A DNA stretch of 64,000 nucleotides from positions 48,432 to 112,431 of the forward strand of contig CAYWEN010000006.1 in NCBI GenBank assembly GCA_964457545.1, in the 5' to 3' direction. Below the pieces are notes generated by a model. That model saw nothing but the letters and a program-made list of their open reading frames with translations, did not search any database and was not told the DNA's origin. Shown here one piece after another: positions 52,290 to 60,603 of this stretch; the first letter of the stretch is position 1, and the number at the start of each line of letters is the position of its first letter. Origin of the DNA: JAGGTJ01 sp964457545 (GTDB taxonomy: Bacteria > Desulfobacterota > DSM-4660 > Desulfatiglandales > Desulfatiglandaceae). Position numbers and translations under genes: made by a program.

Positions 52290-54095
52290 TCAAACTCCGT
52301 AAACAAGATAAATCATGCCTATCATAACTGCAATAAATACGATACTGATAACAAAACCTGCCTTCATGAAATCCCTGCTGCTGTATCGGCCTGGTCCCAT
52401 ATACAGGGCATTGACCTGGTGGGTGGGAAGCATGAAGGAGTTACTGGTAGCAAGGCCTACTACCAAAGCGGCCATTCTCGGGTCTGTATGAGCGGCAATA
52501 GCCATATTGACGACAAGGGGTACAAGAAGGACAGTGGCCCCCACATTGGAGATTACCAGGGTAAAAATTGTTGACAGTATTCCTATCACGGTAAGAAGCA
52601 CAATAGGCTGAACAGTGCCGATGGCATTCAGTATGGTGTGGGCTATCCAGGATGCCGCTCCTGTCTTTTCAGTAGCAATCCCGAGGGGTATCAGGCCTGC
52701 AAGCAGAAAGATTGTACGCCAGTCTACGGATTGATATGCTTCGTCTATGTCCAACACACGTGTTATTATCATGCCTAATGCGCCTGTCATAAGGCTTACT
52801 GATAACTGGATCTTGAACAGCATGATCATTGTCAATGCTATTGCAAGCCACAGTCCGGCAAATGCGGCCTTTTCAGGACGCATAAGTTCTACGTCCACAG
52901 GTGTTGTGAAAAGAAGAATCTTTTCTTCCTGCAGGACCTTGAGATCTTTCCATGTGCCATATATGAGTATGGCGTCTCCAACTTCCAGGGGCATATTCTC
53001 GGTCTCTGCCCTGTAAATTTCATCCTGTCTGTAGATAACTAAGGCTGTAACGCGAAAACGGGTTTGCAGGCTGATTTGATTAAGGGTTTTTCCGATGAGG
53101 GGAGAACGGGGTCCTACAACGGCTTCCACTGTGCCGCATGATTCATCTGACAGGTCATCCTTGAAAACCTCTATCTGGTCTTTGAGGATCATGCCCTCGT
53201 TTTCTGCCATATGTTTGACGTCCTGTTCCTCCCCATAAACCGCAATATCCACATCTGAAAAAACCCGGGTATCAGGTCCGGGTGAAATAATTTTCAAATC
53301 CGGTGGTTCGGTGACTGCAACTATGTTTACGAGGTAGTGACGTTTCAGGTCCCCAACTGTTATTGGATCACGGTAATGATCAAAATCCGGAGGGGTATGC
53401 AATTCATATGCCTTTCCCGCGGTCTCTGTAAGGGAGGATTTATGTGAGGATGTGTCTTCGTCAGTGTCTGCAGGTCCTTCTGGCAGAATAAAACGTCCAA
53501 ACAGAATAAAGCATGCAATTCCACTTGTTACAAGCGCTAATCCGATAGGAGTAACGTCAAACAATCCGAATGGCTTGAGATTGAAGGGAGCCAGCAGATC
53601 ATTCAGAAGGATAAGAGGGCTGCATCCAACAAGAGTAATGGTGCCACCGAGAATCGCTGAAAAACCGATAGGCATCAAGAGCTTGCTTATTGGAATCTTG
53701 AGAGATTTGCTGATTCTCTGTATGGCAGGAAGAAAGAGGGCCGCGGCCCCTATGTTTTGCATAAAACTTGAAATAGTGGCAACTGTAAGAGAAATTGCAA
53801 TAATAACACGTGATTCACTTTTTCCGGCAATCCTTACAATCGGTTTTACCATGCGGTTTATAATGCCTGTTTTGTCCAGGCCTGCTCCAATGATAATTAC
53901 AGCAATAATGGAAATTACGGCATTACTGCTGAAGCCCACAAATGCCTCTTTGGGTGTAACGAGATGCAACAGGGGTAGGGCCACCATCATTATGATAGCT
54001 ACAACATCGACTCGTACCCATTCTACGATGAACAGAAATACTGCCAGTGCTATCATAACTAATACTAAGATTATTTGCGGCGTTAATTGTTCCAT
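52290..54095 (-). CDS. SLC13/DASS-type transporter with two RCK_C domains
   Basis: A 601-residue inner-membrane carrier of the SLC13/CitT/ArsB superfamily. The N-terminal helix set includes 'SSFMQNIGAAALFLPAI' and 'ILGGTITLVGCSPLILLN' (the two SNT-like cation/substrate motifs appear here as MQN and CSP). Two soluble RCK_C (TrkA-C) domains occupy about 240-400, followed by the second helix set with 'VISNVGATVLLVPL' and 'SNSFMLPTHQVNAL'. Substrate could be sulfate, dicarboxylate or another anion. GAGGCAAAT lies before the ATG. It follows uspA after 35 bases. Confidence 0.88.
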   Translation of the reverse strand: MEQLTPQIILVLVMIALAVFLFIVEWVRVDVVAIIMMVALPLLHLVTPKEAFVGFSSNAVISIIAVIIIGAGLDKTGIINRMVKPIVRIAGKSESRVIIAISLTVATISSFMQNIGAAALFLPAIQRISKSLKIPISKLLMPIGFSAILGGTITLVGCSPLILLNDLLAPFNLKPFGLFDVTPIGLALVTSGIACFILFGRFILPEGPADTDEDTSSHKSSLTETAGKAYELHTPPDFDHYRDPITVGDLKRHYLVNIVAVTEPPDLKIISPGPDTRVFSDVDIAVYGEEQDVKHMAENEGMILKDQIEVFKDDLSDESCGTVEAVVGPRSPLIGKTLNQISLQTRFRVTALVIYRQDEIYRAETENMPLEVGDAILIYGTWKDLKVLQEEKILLFTTPVDVELMRPEKAAFAGLWLAIALTMIMLFKIQLSVSLMTGALGMIITRVLDIDEAYQSVDWRTIFLLAGLIPLGIATEKTGAASWIAHTILNAIGTVQPIVLLTVIGILSTIFTLVISNVGATVLLVPLVVNMAIAAHTDPRMAALVVGLATSNSFMLPTHQVNALYMGPGRYSSRDFMKAGFVISIVFIAVMIGMIYLVYGV

Positions 54096-54130
54096 ATTTG
54101 CCTCATTCTGTATGATTGGTAAGATACAGT

Positions 54131-54604
54131 TCAGGATATTCCCGAGATCTGTTTTTTATTTTGTTTGAGAACCTTACTGTTTACTGTAAATAACGGACAT
54201 TCCAGTATATTGATTACTTTTTGCACCCAATGTCTTTGTGCGGTATGATTTTTGACAGGTAGGTTTTTGCTGCTGCCCCATATGATACTTTGGAAAGGCT
54301 GTTTTTCTGCAAGAAATTTTACCAGCTCTTCTGCAGGATCACCTACTTTCAGGGCCGCACTTACAGTAATGCCGTGTTCTATGAACTGGGTAAACATGGT
54401 GCCCAATTTTTTGCCTATTCGTTCTTCTATGTGCATTACAGCATCTCTTTTAGATGCAAGAAATGAATTGTCAAAAAAGGTCATTTGTATAAGCATAAGA
54501 AGAGTTACTTCAGCATCCATGCGTATGGCAAGTTCCTGTGCATATGTGACAGCCTCATCACAGATCTTTTCATTTTCAAAAATAACAAGGATATTGTGAA
54601 ACAT
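54131..54604 (-). CDS. Universal stress protein, UspA family
   Basis: A 157-residue cytoplasmic protein with 'ILVIFENEKICDEAVTYAQELAIRMDAEVTLLMLI' and 'PAEELVKFLAEKQPFQSIIWGSSKNLP'. The usual ATP-binding G-x2-G-x9-G-S/T motif is degenerate ('WGSSKNLPVKN'), so nucleotide binding is doubtful. The strand before it (LLM) and the tail 'ECPLFTVNS' fit the fold. GAGGAGTT is next to the ATG. It is the first gene downstream of a consensus sigma-54 promoter and heads the transport block. Confidence 0.85.
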   Translation of the reverse strand: MFHNILVIFENEKICDEAVTYAQELAIRMDAEVTLLMLIQMTFFDNSFLASKRDAVMHIEERIGKKLGTMFTQFIEHGITVSAALKVGDPAEELVKFLAEKQPFQSIIWGSSKNLPVKNHTAQRHWVQKVINILECPLFTVNSKVLKQNKKQISGIS

Positions 54605-54647
54605 AACTCCTCATCTGTATGGTCAGTATTGTTAAGCTTTGACTGGA

Positions 54648-54680
54648 ATACTGCCAAAACAGCTTCTGTTTTGGCAGTAT
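54648..54680. promoter_or_regulatory. Perfect 14-bp inverted repeat in the uspA leader
   Basis: ATACTGCCAAAACA, loop GCTTC, TGTTTTGGCAGTAT. Located about 45-75 bases before the uspA start codon and downstream of the predicted transcription start. No T-run follows on either strand, so it is more likely an RNA regulatory stem or a DNA operator than a terminator. Confidence 0.6.
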
Positions 54681-54767
54681 CAGTTTTGCATGTTTTGTAT
54701 GTAAGGATAAGCATGTTTCTTGGAATCAGGGGAATGCAGATATTGTGTATGGTTTTGTGTTGACTTG

Positions 54768-54783
54768 AGCAATTACTGTGCCA
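54768..54783 (-). promoter_or_regulatory. Consensus sigma-54 promoter for uspA and the transport block
   Basis: Minus-strand TGGCACAGTAATTGCT satisfies TGGCAYRNNNNTTGCW at every specified position. The start of transcription would be near 54756, about 150 bases before uspA. A sigma-54 activator is encoded about 400 bases upstream on the same strand. Confidence 0.75.
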
Positions 54784-55185
54784 GTAATGCATGAACGATC
54801 ATTAAGCGTAATTATCTGTTTCTATTGCTAAAATTTGCTGACATCATTAAGGTATGCGGGGCAGGCATGGTTGTGAATCCAACGATATGCAGGGTTATGT
54901 GTGGTAACTGATTGTTTTTAATATTGAAAACAATATGATGCAAAATAAAACATATGTGTTGCATAACCGTACGTTTGATGCTTCTCTGTAACAGATCTTG
55001 ATTCTGTTATCGAATATCTTCTTTCTTTCTGTTGTGTTGAGCTGTTCTGCAGAGGCTGCAGTCAAATATGTTTCAGCAGGAAGGCCAGTGTGTTTTAACG
55101 AGGTTTTTAATCTCATCATTTCTGGATTTGAACGATATTGGAGATTTTGTGAGGAGCGTAAAATATGGAGGATTGCATCGGAAGG

Positions 55186-56577
55186 TCACTGTAAACCGTA
55201 CTTTTTCATTTTGCGCCATAGAGATGAACGGTCAATTCCCAATATTTCAGATGCCTTGGTCTTTATTCCTCCTGTAACAGAGAGAACATGAGCAATATAG
55301 TCCCTTTCCATTTCTTCCAGGGTTAACAGATTTGTCCTCCGTTTCTTGTATGAATGCACTTTCAGACCTATTATATCAGGAGGCAGATCCCTTTTGTGAA
55401 TAGTTTTGCCAGTACATATTGCAATTGCACGTTCTATGATATTTTCAAGCTCCCTGATATTCCCTGGAAAAGCGTAGTCTTTTAATACATCCATGGCATT
55501 TTGGGAGATTGATTTAACTTCTTTTTTCATACGAAAAGCAATCTTTTTAATCAGATAGTAAGTCAGAACAGGTATATCTTCGGGACGTTCTCTTAAAGGT
55601 GGCAGGACAATGTTAACCACATTAAGACGGTAATACAGGTCTCTTCTGAATATTCCGGCCTTTACAGATGCTTCCATGTCCTGTGCTGTTGCTGTTACGA
55701 TCCTGATATCGAGCTCTATTGTTTTTGTGCCTCCAACACGGAACAGTTCTCTTTCCTGGATTACACGCAGAAGCTTTGTCTGCATGGAAAATGGCATATC
55801 GCCTATTTCATCCAGGAACAATGTTCCTCCATTGGCTGTTTCTATCAAACCGGGCTTGACATTTTGTGCGCCGGTAAATGCCTCTTTTTCATGTCCAAAA
55901 AGCTCGTTTGCTATCAGTTCTTCGCTTAAGGCGCCACAGTTAAATGCCACAAAGCTTTTGCTGGCTCTTGAACTGTAGCAATGGATGGCACGGGCAGCCA
56001 GCTCCTTTCCTGTCCCTGATTCGCCGGTAATGATTATGTTGCATTCAGAAGGTGCTATCCGACGGATAATGTTTCCTATCTGAAGGATTTTGGGGCTTAT
56101 GCCTATCATTACAGGTCGTGTATTATCATCTATATGGTCATGAGTCCCGAAGGGATTTTTTGTGAACAGCAGGCTTTGCTGAAGGGCCTCTTCTATTAAT
56201 TTGATGATCCGGTTAGGAGAAAAGGGTTTGGGAAGGTAATAGAATGCGCCGTGCTTGGTGATTTCCACCGCCTCTTTTAAGGTGGGGGAACTGGTGGTCA
56301 GTATTACCTCGATGTCTGGAACTATTTGTTTTGCTTTGTCCAGTAAGACAGTACCATTCATATATGGCATTGTCATGTCGCTGATAATGAGATCGCAGCC
56401 ATGGTTTTTCAGACGGGTCAGTGCTCTTGCAGGGTTTGTAAATGTTGAAACCCTGTGCCCTGCCTTTTCTGTTATACGTCTGAGGTTTTTGATGATTACA
56501 GGGTCATTATCAATAACAAATATATGTGCTTTTCTGTTTGGGCCGTGCTGATGTGTGTGATCTGCATTCGTGACCAT
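55186..56577 (-). CDS. Sigma-54-dependent response regulator (receiver-AAA+-Fis HTH)
   Basis: A 463-residue NtrC-type activator. The receiver has phosphoacceptor Asp67 in 'IISDMTMP'. The AAA+ domain has Walker A 'GESGTGKELAARAIH', the sigma-54 contact loop 'HEKEAFTGA' and Walker B 'GGTLFLDEIGDM', 'LRVIQERELFRVGG', 'LPPLRERPEDIP'. The C-terminal Fis-type HTH is 'IAHVLSVTGGIKTKASEILGIDRSSLWRKMKKYGL'. The contact loop has Glu in place of the first Gly of GAFTGA. No kinase is adjacent. The candidate partner kinase is at 48014. ATG 56577 is chosen over GTG 56583. Confidence 0.92.
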   Translation of the reverse strand: MVTNADHTHQHGPNRKAHIFVIDNDPVIIKNLRRITEKAGHRVSTFTNPARALTRLKNHGCDLIISDMTMPYMNGTVLLDKAKQIVPDIEVILTTSSPTLKEAVEITKHGAFYYLPKPFSPNRIIKLIEEALQQSLLFTKNPFGTHDHIDDNTRPVMIGISPKILQIGNIIRRIAPSECNIIITGESGTGKELAARAIHCYSSRASKSFVAFNCGALSEELIANELFGHEKEAFTGAQNVKPGLIETANGGTLFLDEIGDMPFSMQTKLLRVIQERELFRVGGTKTIELDIRIVTATAQDMEASVKAGIFRRDLYYRLNVVNIVLPPLRERPEDIPVLTYYLIKKIAFRMKKEVKSISQNAMDVLKDYAFPGNIRELENIIERAIAICTGKTIHKRDLPPDIIGLKVHSYKKRRTNLLTLEEMERDYIAHVLSVTGGIKTKASEILGIDRSSLWRKMKKYGLQ

Positions 56578-56596
56578 ATGCACTGTATTTTATTTA

Positions 56597-57544
56597 TTAT
56601 AATCCGGTACAGCCGGATTCAATGTGTTTTGTTTTTTTGCGTTCTGCGAGAAAAGATACTGTCAGGACAGCAAGAAGACCTAACATCATTAAAAACAGGG
56701 CTGATTTCACCTCTGTATCAAATGATGACGGCAGGACATTAACCTGTATGTTTTCAAGTATGTCTCTGGGCAAGTGCTTTATTCCTTCGCATGTTTGTTT
56801 CCATGGCCAGACCTTTTTTAATGAGCCTATCATGAAACCGGTCAGGGTGGCCACGATTATATCGTGGTATCTGTTGAACATCAAGTTCAGAAAACGGACA
56901 AACAGGACAATGCCGCAACATGCCCCGGATGCAACAAAAAACAGGGTAATAAAATCCCTGTGGTTTACTGCAGCAAGGACATATTGATATTTACCGAGGA
57001 TGACGAGAATAAAGGATCCTGATATTCCGGGAAGAATCATTGCGCATATGGCTATGGCTCCTGACAGAAACAGAGACCATGGTGTGTTAGGCGTAGATAC
57101 GGGCATTATGCCTACAATAGTATATGCAGCAGCAGTGCCTGATATCATGGAAATAAAAACAGGTAAATTCCATTTGTCAATCTGCCGTACCACTGTAAAA
57201 ACAGATCCGATAATCAGCCCGAAAAAGAAAGACCATATGAAGACAGGTCTGTTTATGAGAAGCCAGTTCAGAATTTTTGCAAGGGAAAATATGGCACATA
57301 TGATACCGCTCAATATGGACAAGAGAAATTTCCATTGAACATGTTTGCAAAAGGATGATAGTCTGAGATGCAGTAAGTGTCGTAGTGCATGTATGTCAAA
57401 GGATTTGATGGCCCTGAGCAGGTCTTCATATATCCCCAGGATAAATGCCATTGTTCCTCCGGAAACCCCGGGCACCACGTCGGAAGCGCCCATGCAGAAT
57501 CCTTTGAATGCCAGGAGTATGTATTGAAAAAAAACGGTTTTCAT
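56597..57544 (-). CDS. DUF368 undecaprenyl-phosphate translocase family protein
   Basis: A 315-residue polytopic membrane protein. Two inverted-repeat halves carry the family motifs 'GASDVVPGVSGGTMAFILGIYEDLL' near the N-terminus and 'ICAMILPGISGSFILVILGKYQYVL' in the middle. DUF368 proteins recycle undecaprenyl phosphate across the inner membrane for cell-wall synthesis (established experimentally in other bacteria). The start at 57544 is preferred: AAAAAGG lies upstream and the protein then begins 'MKTVFFQYILLAFKGFCMG'. In-frame ATGs up to 57685 would add a polar, unlike extension. It lies 19 bases before the sigma-54 regulator gene. Confidence 0.88.
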   Translation of the reverse strand: MKTVFFQYILLAFKGFCMGASDVVPGVSGGTMAFILGIYEDLLRAIKSFDIHALRHLLHLRLSSFCKHVQWKFLLSILSGIICAIFSLAKILNWLLINRPVFIWSFFFGLIIGSVFTVVRQIDKWNLPVFISMISGTAAAYTIVGIMPVSTPNTPWSLFLSGAIAICAMILPGISGSFILVILGKYQYVLAAVNHRDFITLFFVASGACCGIVLFVRFLNLMFNRYHDIIVATLTGFMIGSLKKVWPWKQTCEGIKHLPRDILENIQVNVLPSSFDTEVKSALFLMMLGLLAVLTVSFLAERKKTKHIESGCTGL

Positions 57545-57676
57545 TTTATGCCTTTTTTGCTGTGAAAATATATACGGGCCATGTTTTGCAAAATATGTTT
57601 TTTTGAGTTGCTTCATTGGGATATTATCCGAAGATCTGTTTTTTGTCTGTAATAATTTTTCAAGATCCATTACATT

Positions 57677-57783
57677 GGTTTTCATTCATAATATGGCCTT
57701 TTTGCACAATCCCGGTGTCAATCTGCGGGATTCCTTGATTCCCTTGGTTTTCTCCTGAAAGTCTTATTTATGGATTGAAAACC
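57677..57783 (+). repeat. Dispersed repeat element bounded by inverted ends (107 bp)
   Basis: Starts GGTTTTCATTCATAATATGG, continues CCTTTTTGCACAATCCCGG and GTCAATCTGCGGGATTCC, and ends TTATTTATGGATTGAAAACC. The outer ends are inverted repeats of each other. An inner AATCCCG/CGGGATT stem is also present. The shortest and clearest complete copy in the window. Confidence 0.75.
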
Positions 57784-57877
57784 GGATAGTGACCGGAATC
57801 TGTTTCTGGATGATCGCTGAATAGATATTGAATGTGTCCTGCGCTGCGGGCCTGTGTGTTTTTGTTGATGGTATAAG

Positions 57878-59248
57878 ATGCGTATGTTTTTTGTTCGAAC
57901 AATATCTTTTTGTCTGTTTTTTTTTCTGTGTGTCTTATCACAGGGTCTTGCACTTGATGTTGCGGATTGTCTTAGTCTTCGAGAGGCCTTTTGCAAGGCC
58001 ATGGAAAACAATCCTCTTATCCTGCAGGCAAGGGCTGCACAAGATAAGGCCCGTGCCAATGTTGACAAGTCTGTAAGTGCCTTTTTCCCAAGGCTTGATC
58101 TTGAGTCAGGTTATCTCAGATCCAACAATCCTGTGTCCTCTTTTTCTTCAAAACTTAATCAAGCGGATTTCAAAGCGGACGATTTTGCTCTTAACAATCT
58201 TAACCATCCGGATTTCCTGAATGAATGGCAGAGCAGGCTTGTTTTTACGCAGCCTGTTTTCAACCAGGGGAAGGAATATATAACCTACAAGACTTCAGTA
58301 TTGAAACAGAAGATATCTGACCTTGGTTTTAAAGGCACAAGTGAAACAGTGCTTTTTATGGTAGAACAGGCATATTGCCAGGCCCTCCTTGCGAAGGATA
58401 ATGTTGGTGTATTGGAGGCCATGTACAGAACAGCCATTGCCCATGAAAAACTTTCAAAAGAACGCTATAGAGCGGGTCTTGTCCTTAAATCGGATGTTAT
58501 GTCTGCAATGGTCAGAAAGGCATCTACAGAAAAACAGCTATATCAGGCACGCATGAATCTGAGGATTGCCATGGCAACCCTTAACAGGATTATGGGGATA
58601 AACCAGCAGAAAAAATGGAAACTTGTTCCTGTAAACAATGAGCACATGATCGAAGGGAATCTGTCTTTGTGGATTGACAGGGCCAAAAGATTCAGACCGG
58701 AGTTTCTTGTCGTAAAAAATGAGGTTCGTATTGCCAAATACCAACATCATCAGGCCATGGCAAAATTTTTGCCATCTTTCAATCTTAAGGGTATTTACGA
58801 GACAGACAGGAAAGATCTTTTTGACAAGGGAGGTGATTCCTGGACTTTTATGGCCACCATGTCTGTTAATCTGTTTAACAGTTTTGCTGACAAGGCATCT
58901 GTTTCTGCAGCCAAATTTGAGACAGAGAAAAAGCTCGCAAAGCTCAGGGACGTGGAGGCATCCATAGAATTGGAGGTAAGAAAGGCCTATTACCAATTCG
59001 GAACTGCAAAACAACAGTTGCGGGTAGCCACAAAGGCATTGGAGCAGGCCCTTGAGAGTCAGCGTATATTACAGAGGCGTTATAAAAATGGACTTGCACT
59101 GATGGTGGAACTCCTTTCTGCAGATGCAGCTGTTCTTGAAACCGGTCTTGCCAAGGCACGTTCCAGATTTGATGCCAGAATCGCATGGTCTGCATTAAAG
59201 TGGAAATCAGGTATACTGGGCAGGGATATGGTTGCTTCCCATCCATAA
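57878..59248 (+). CDS. TolC-family outer-membrane efflux protein
   Basis: A 456-residue protein. The signal peptide covers about 1-26 ('SFCLFFFLCVLSQGLALD'), followed by the OEP repeat start 'CLSLREAFCKAMENNPLILQARAAQDKARANVDKSVSAFFPRLDLESGY', the second half from about 240 and the long helices with 'EVRKAYYQFGTAKQQLRVATKALEQALESQRILQRRYKNGLALMVELLSADA'. It forms the outer-membrane channel for the adaptor and RND pump that follow. Its TAA lies inside a dispersed-repeat end (CATCCATAAATGG). Confidence 0.92.
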   Translation: MRMFFVRTISFCLFFFLCVLSQGLALDVADCLSLREAFCKAMENNPLILQARAAQDKARANVDKSVSAFFPRLDLESGYLRSNNPVSSFSSKLNQADFKADDFALNNLNHPDFLNEWQSRLVFTQPVFNQGKEYITYKTSVLKQKISDLGFKGTSETVLFMVEQAYCQALLAKDNVGVLEAMYRTAIAHEKLSKERYRAGLVLKSDVMSAMVRKASTEKQLYQARMNLRIAMATLNRIMGINQQKKWKLVPVNNEHMIEGNLSLWIDRAKRFRPEFLVVKNEVRIAKYQHHQAMAKFLPSFNLKGIYETDRKDLFDKGGDSWTFMATMSVNLFNSFADKASVSAAKFETEKKLAKLRDVEASIELEVRKAYYQFGTAKQQLRVATKALEQALESQRILQRRYKNGLALMVELLSADAAVLETGLAKARSRFDARIAWSALKWKSGILGRDMVASHP

Positions 59249-59256
59249 ATGGAATT
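59235..59256 (+). repeat. Dispersed repeat end overlapping the tolC-type gene stop
   Basis: TTCCCATCCATAAATGGAAT. The TAA in CATCCATAAATGG is the stop codon of the outer-membrane protein gene. Confidence 0.45.
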
Positions 59257-59418
59257 GCCTGTTCGGGATCAGTGCTTGTAAAAATTTCAGATACAGGAAC
59301 ACATGGGGGTCTTTTGGGAAGTGCATGGTCTGCTGTTTCGGTGTGTGATGCAGACAGATGTTGTGGTTAAACAAAAGATGTCTTTTTTTAAAAAGGATTT
59401 TGTTCTGATGAGGGCAAC

Positions 59419-60603
59419 ATGCATATGTACCGTTTGACATTTCTCCTTGTTTCGGTCTGTTTCTTTTTTGTTTTGACATGTGGATGCGACCGCAAGAATT
59501 CAGAAGATAACAGTGCTGCCTTGTCTGGTATAGTCGCTCAGGTTGTTACGGTTCATCCTGTCAGGCTTCCGGATGTCCGTTATTTTCCAGGACATGTTCG
59601 TTCCAAAAGTCGTGTTACGCTTGCTGCAAAAATACCTGGATATGTGAAAAAGGTCTATGTTCACATAGGTGATGTCGTAAAAAAAGGAACTCTTTTGGTA
59701 CGTATGGATGAGACAGACATCCGGTCCAGAGTCAGGGCTGTCATCTTTGCAATAAATGCCTCAAGGTCCAGGCTTCGTGCCCTGTCTGCCAGGCTTGAAT
59801 ATGACAGGATGAATTTCAGCAGATTTCAGAAACTCTATGCCGGGGAATCTGCAACAAAAGATGAACTTGACAGGGCGCGTACTGCGTATATTGCCCGTAA
59901 AAACCGGGTACATGCAGTAAAGGCTGAAATTTTAACCCTGAAGGCCAGACTGCGTGAGGCAAGAAACCAGCTTTCGTATGTTGAGATAAGGTCGCCGGTT
60001 GATGGAGAGATATCTTATAGGCGAGTGGATCCTGGCACATATGTAAATACAGGGGATTCTCTTGTTGGTGTTAACGGAACAGGCCAGGGCTACTGGTTTG
60101 AGGCCGAGATAGACAACAGCCTTGTAAACCGGTTGATTCCGGGGGATGTTGTTACAGTATTTATTCCTGTTCTTGGGATTGTCAGAAAGGTCCCTGTTGC
60201 TCATGTGCAATCCTCTTCCAAGACCGTTACCCGTACATTTACCATACTTGCCGATCTTGGCAATATGGCAGGTGTAAGGCCAGGCCTTTTTGGAAGAGTT
60301 TTTGTAGGGGTTGGGGAAAAAGATTATATTACAGTCCCTGCAAGGGTTATTATCTCCCGGAGCGGGATAAGAGGTGTTTACGTGGTAGATAACTCCCGGA
60401 TAATTCATTGGAGAATTGTAAAGACCGGCAGGGTGTGGAAAAAATATGAAAAAGGCTATCTGCCGTTTTTTTCAGACATGGGTCAGGCTACAGAGAAAAA
60501 CAACCTTGTTGTAACTGTTTTAAGTGGTCTTGTTTCCGGAGACAGGGTGATTTCATCAAACCTGCTCTCTGTTAGAGAGGGAATCAGACTTGAACAACCA
60601 TGA
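59419..60603 (+). CDS. RND efflux periplasmic adaptor (membrane fusion protein)
   Basis: A 394-residue protein. An N-terminal hydrophobic segment ends in Cys ('FVLTCGCDRK'), a borderline lipobox. The biotinyl-lipoyl halves are 'SKSRVTLAAKIPGYVKKVYVHIGDVVKKGTLLVRMDETD' and 'YVEIRSPVDGEISYRRVDPGTYVNTGDSLVGV', separated by a helical hairpin (about 100-180). Beta-barrel and membrane-proximal domains follow. It links the pump to the TolC-type channel. It overlaps the pump gene by 14 bases. Confidence 0.92.
   Translation: MHMYRLTFLLVSVCFFFVLTCGCDRKNSEDNSAALSGIVAQVVTVHPVRLPDVRYFPGHVRSKSRVTLAAKIPGYVKKVYVHIGDVVKKGTLLVRMDETDIRSRVRAVIFAINASRSRLRALSARLEYDRMNFSRFQKLYAGESATKDELDRARTAYIARKNRVHAVKAEILTLKARLREARNQLSYVEIRSPVDGEISYRRVDPGTYVNTGDSLVGVNGTGQGYWFEAEIDNSLVNRLIPGDVVTVFIPVLGIVRKVPVAHVQSSSKTVTRTFTILADLGNMAGVRPGLFGRVFVGVGEKDYITVPARVIISRSGIRGVYVVDNSRIIHWRIVKTGRVWKKYEKGYLPFFSDMGQATEKNNLVVTVLSGLVSGDRVISSNLLSVREGIRLEQP

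Larger units (their letters stand above)
54605..55185. promoter_or_regulatory. Control region of the uspA-transport block
   Basis: 580 bases without a gene. Holds the sigma-54 promoter (54768-54783), a perfect 14-bp hairpin in the predicted leader (54648-54680), and beyond the promoter about 400 bases in which enhancer sites for the activator encoded next door would be expected. I could not identify a specific repeated enhancer motif. Confidence 0.5.
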
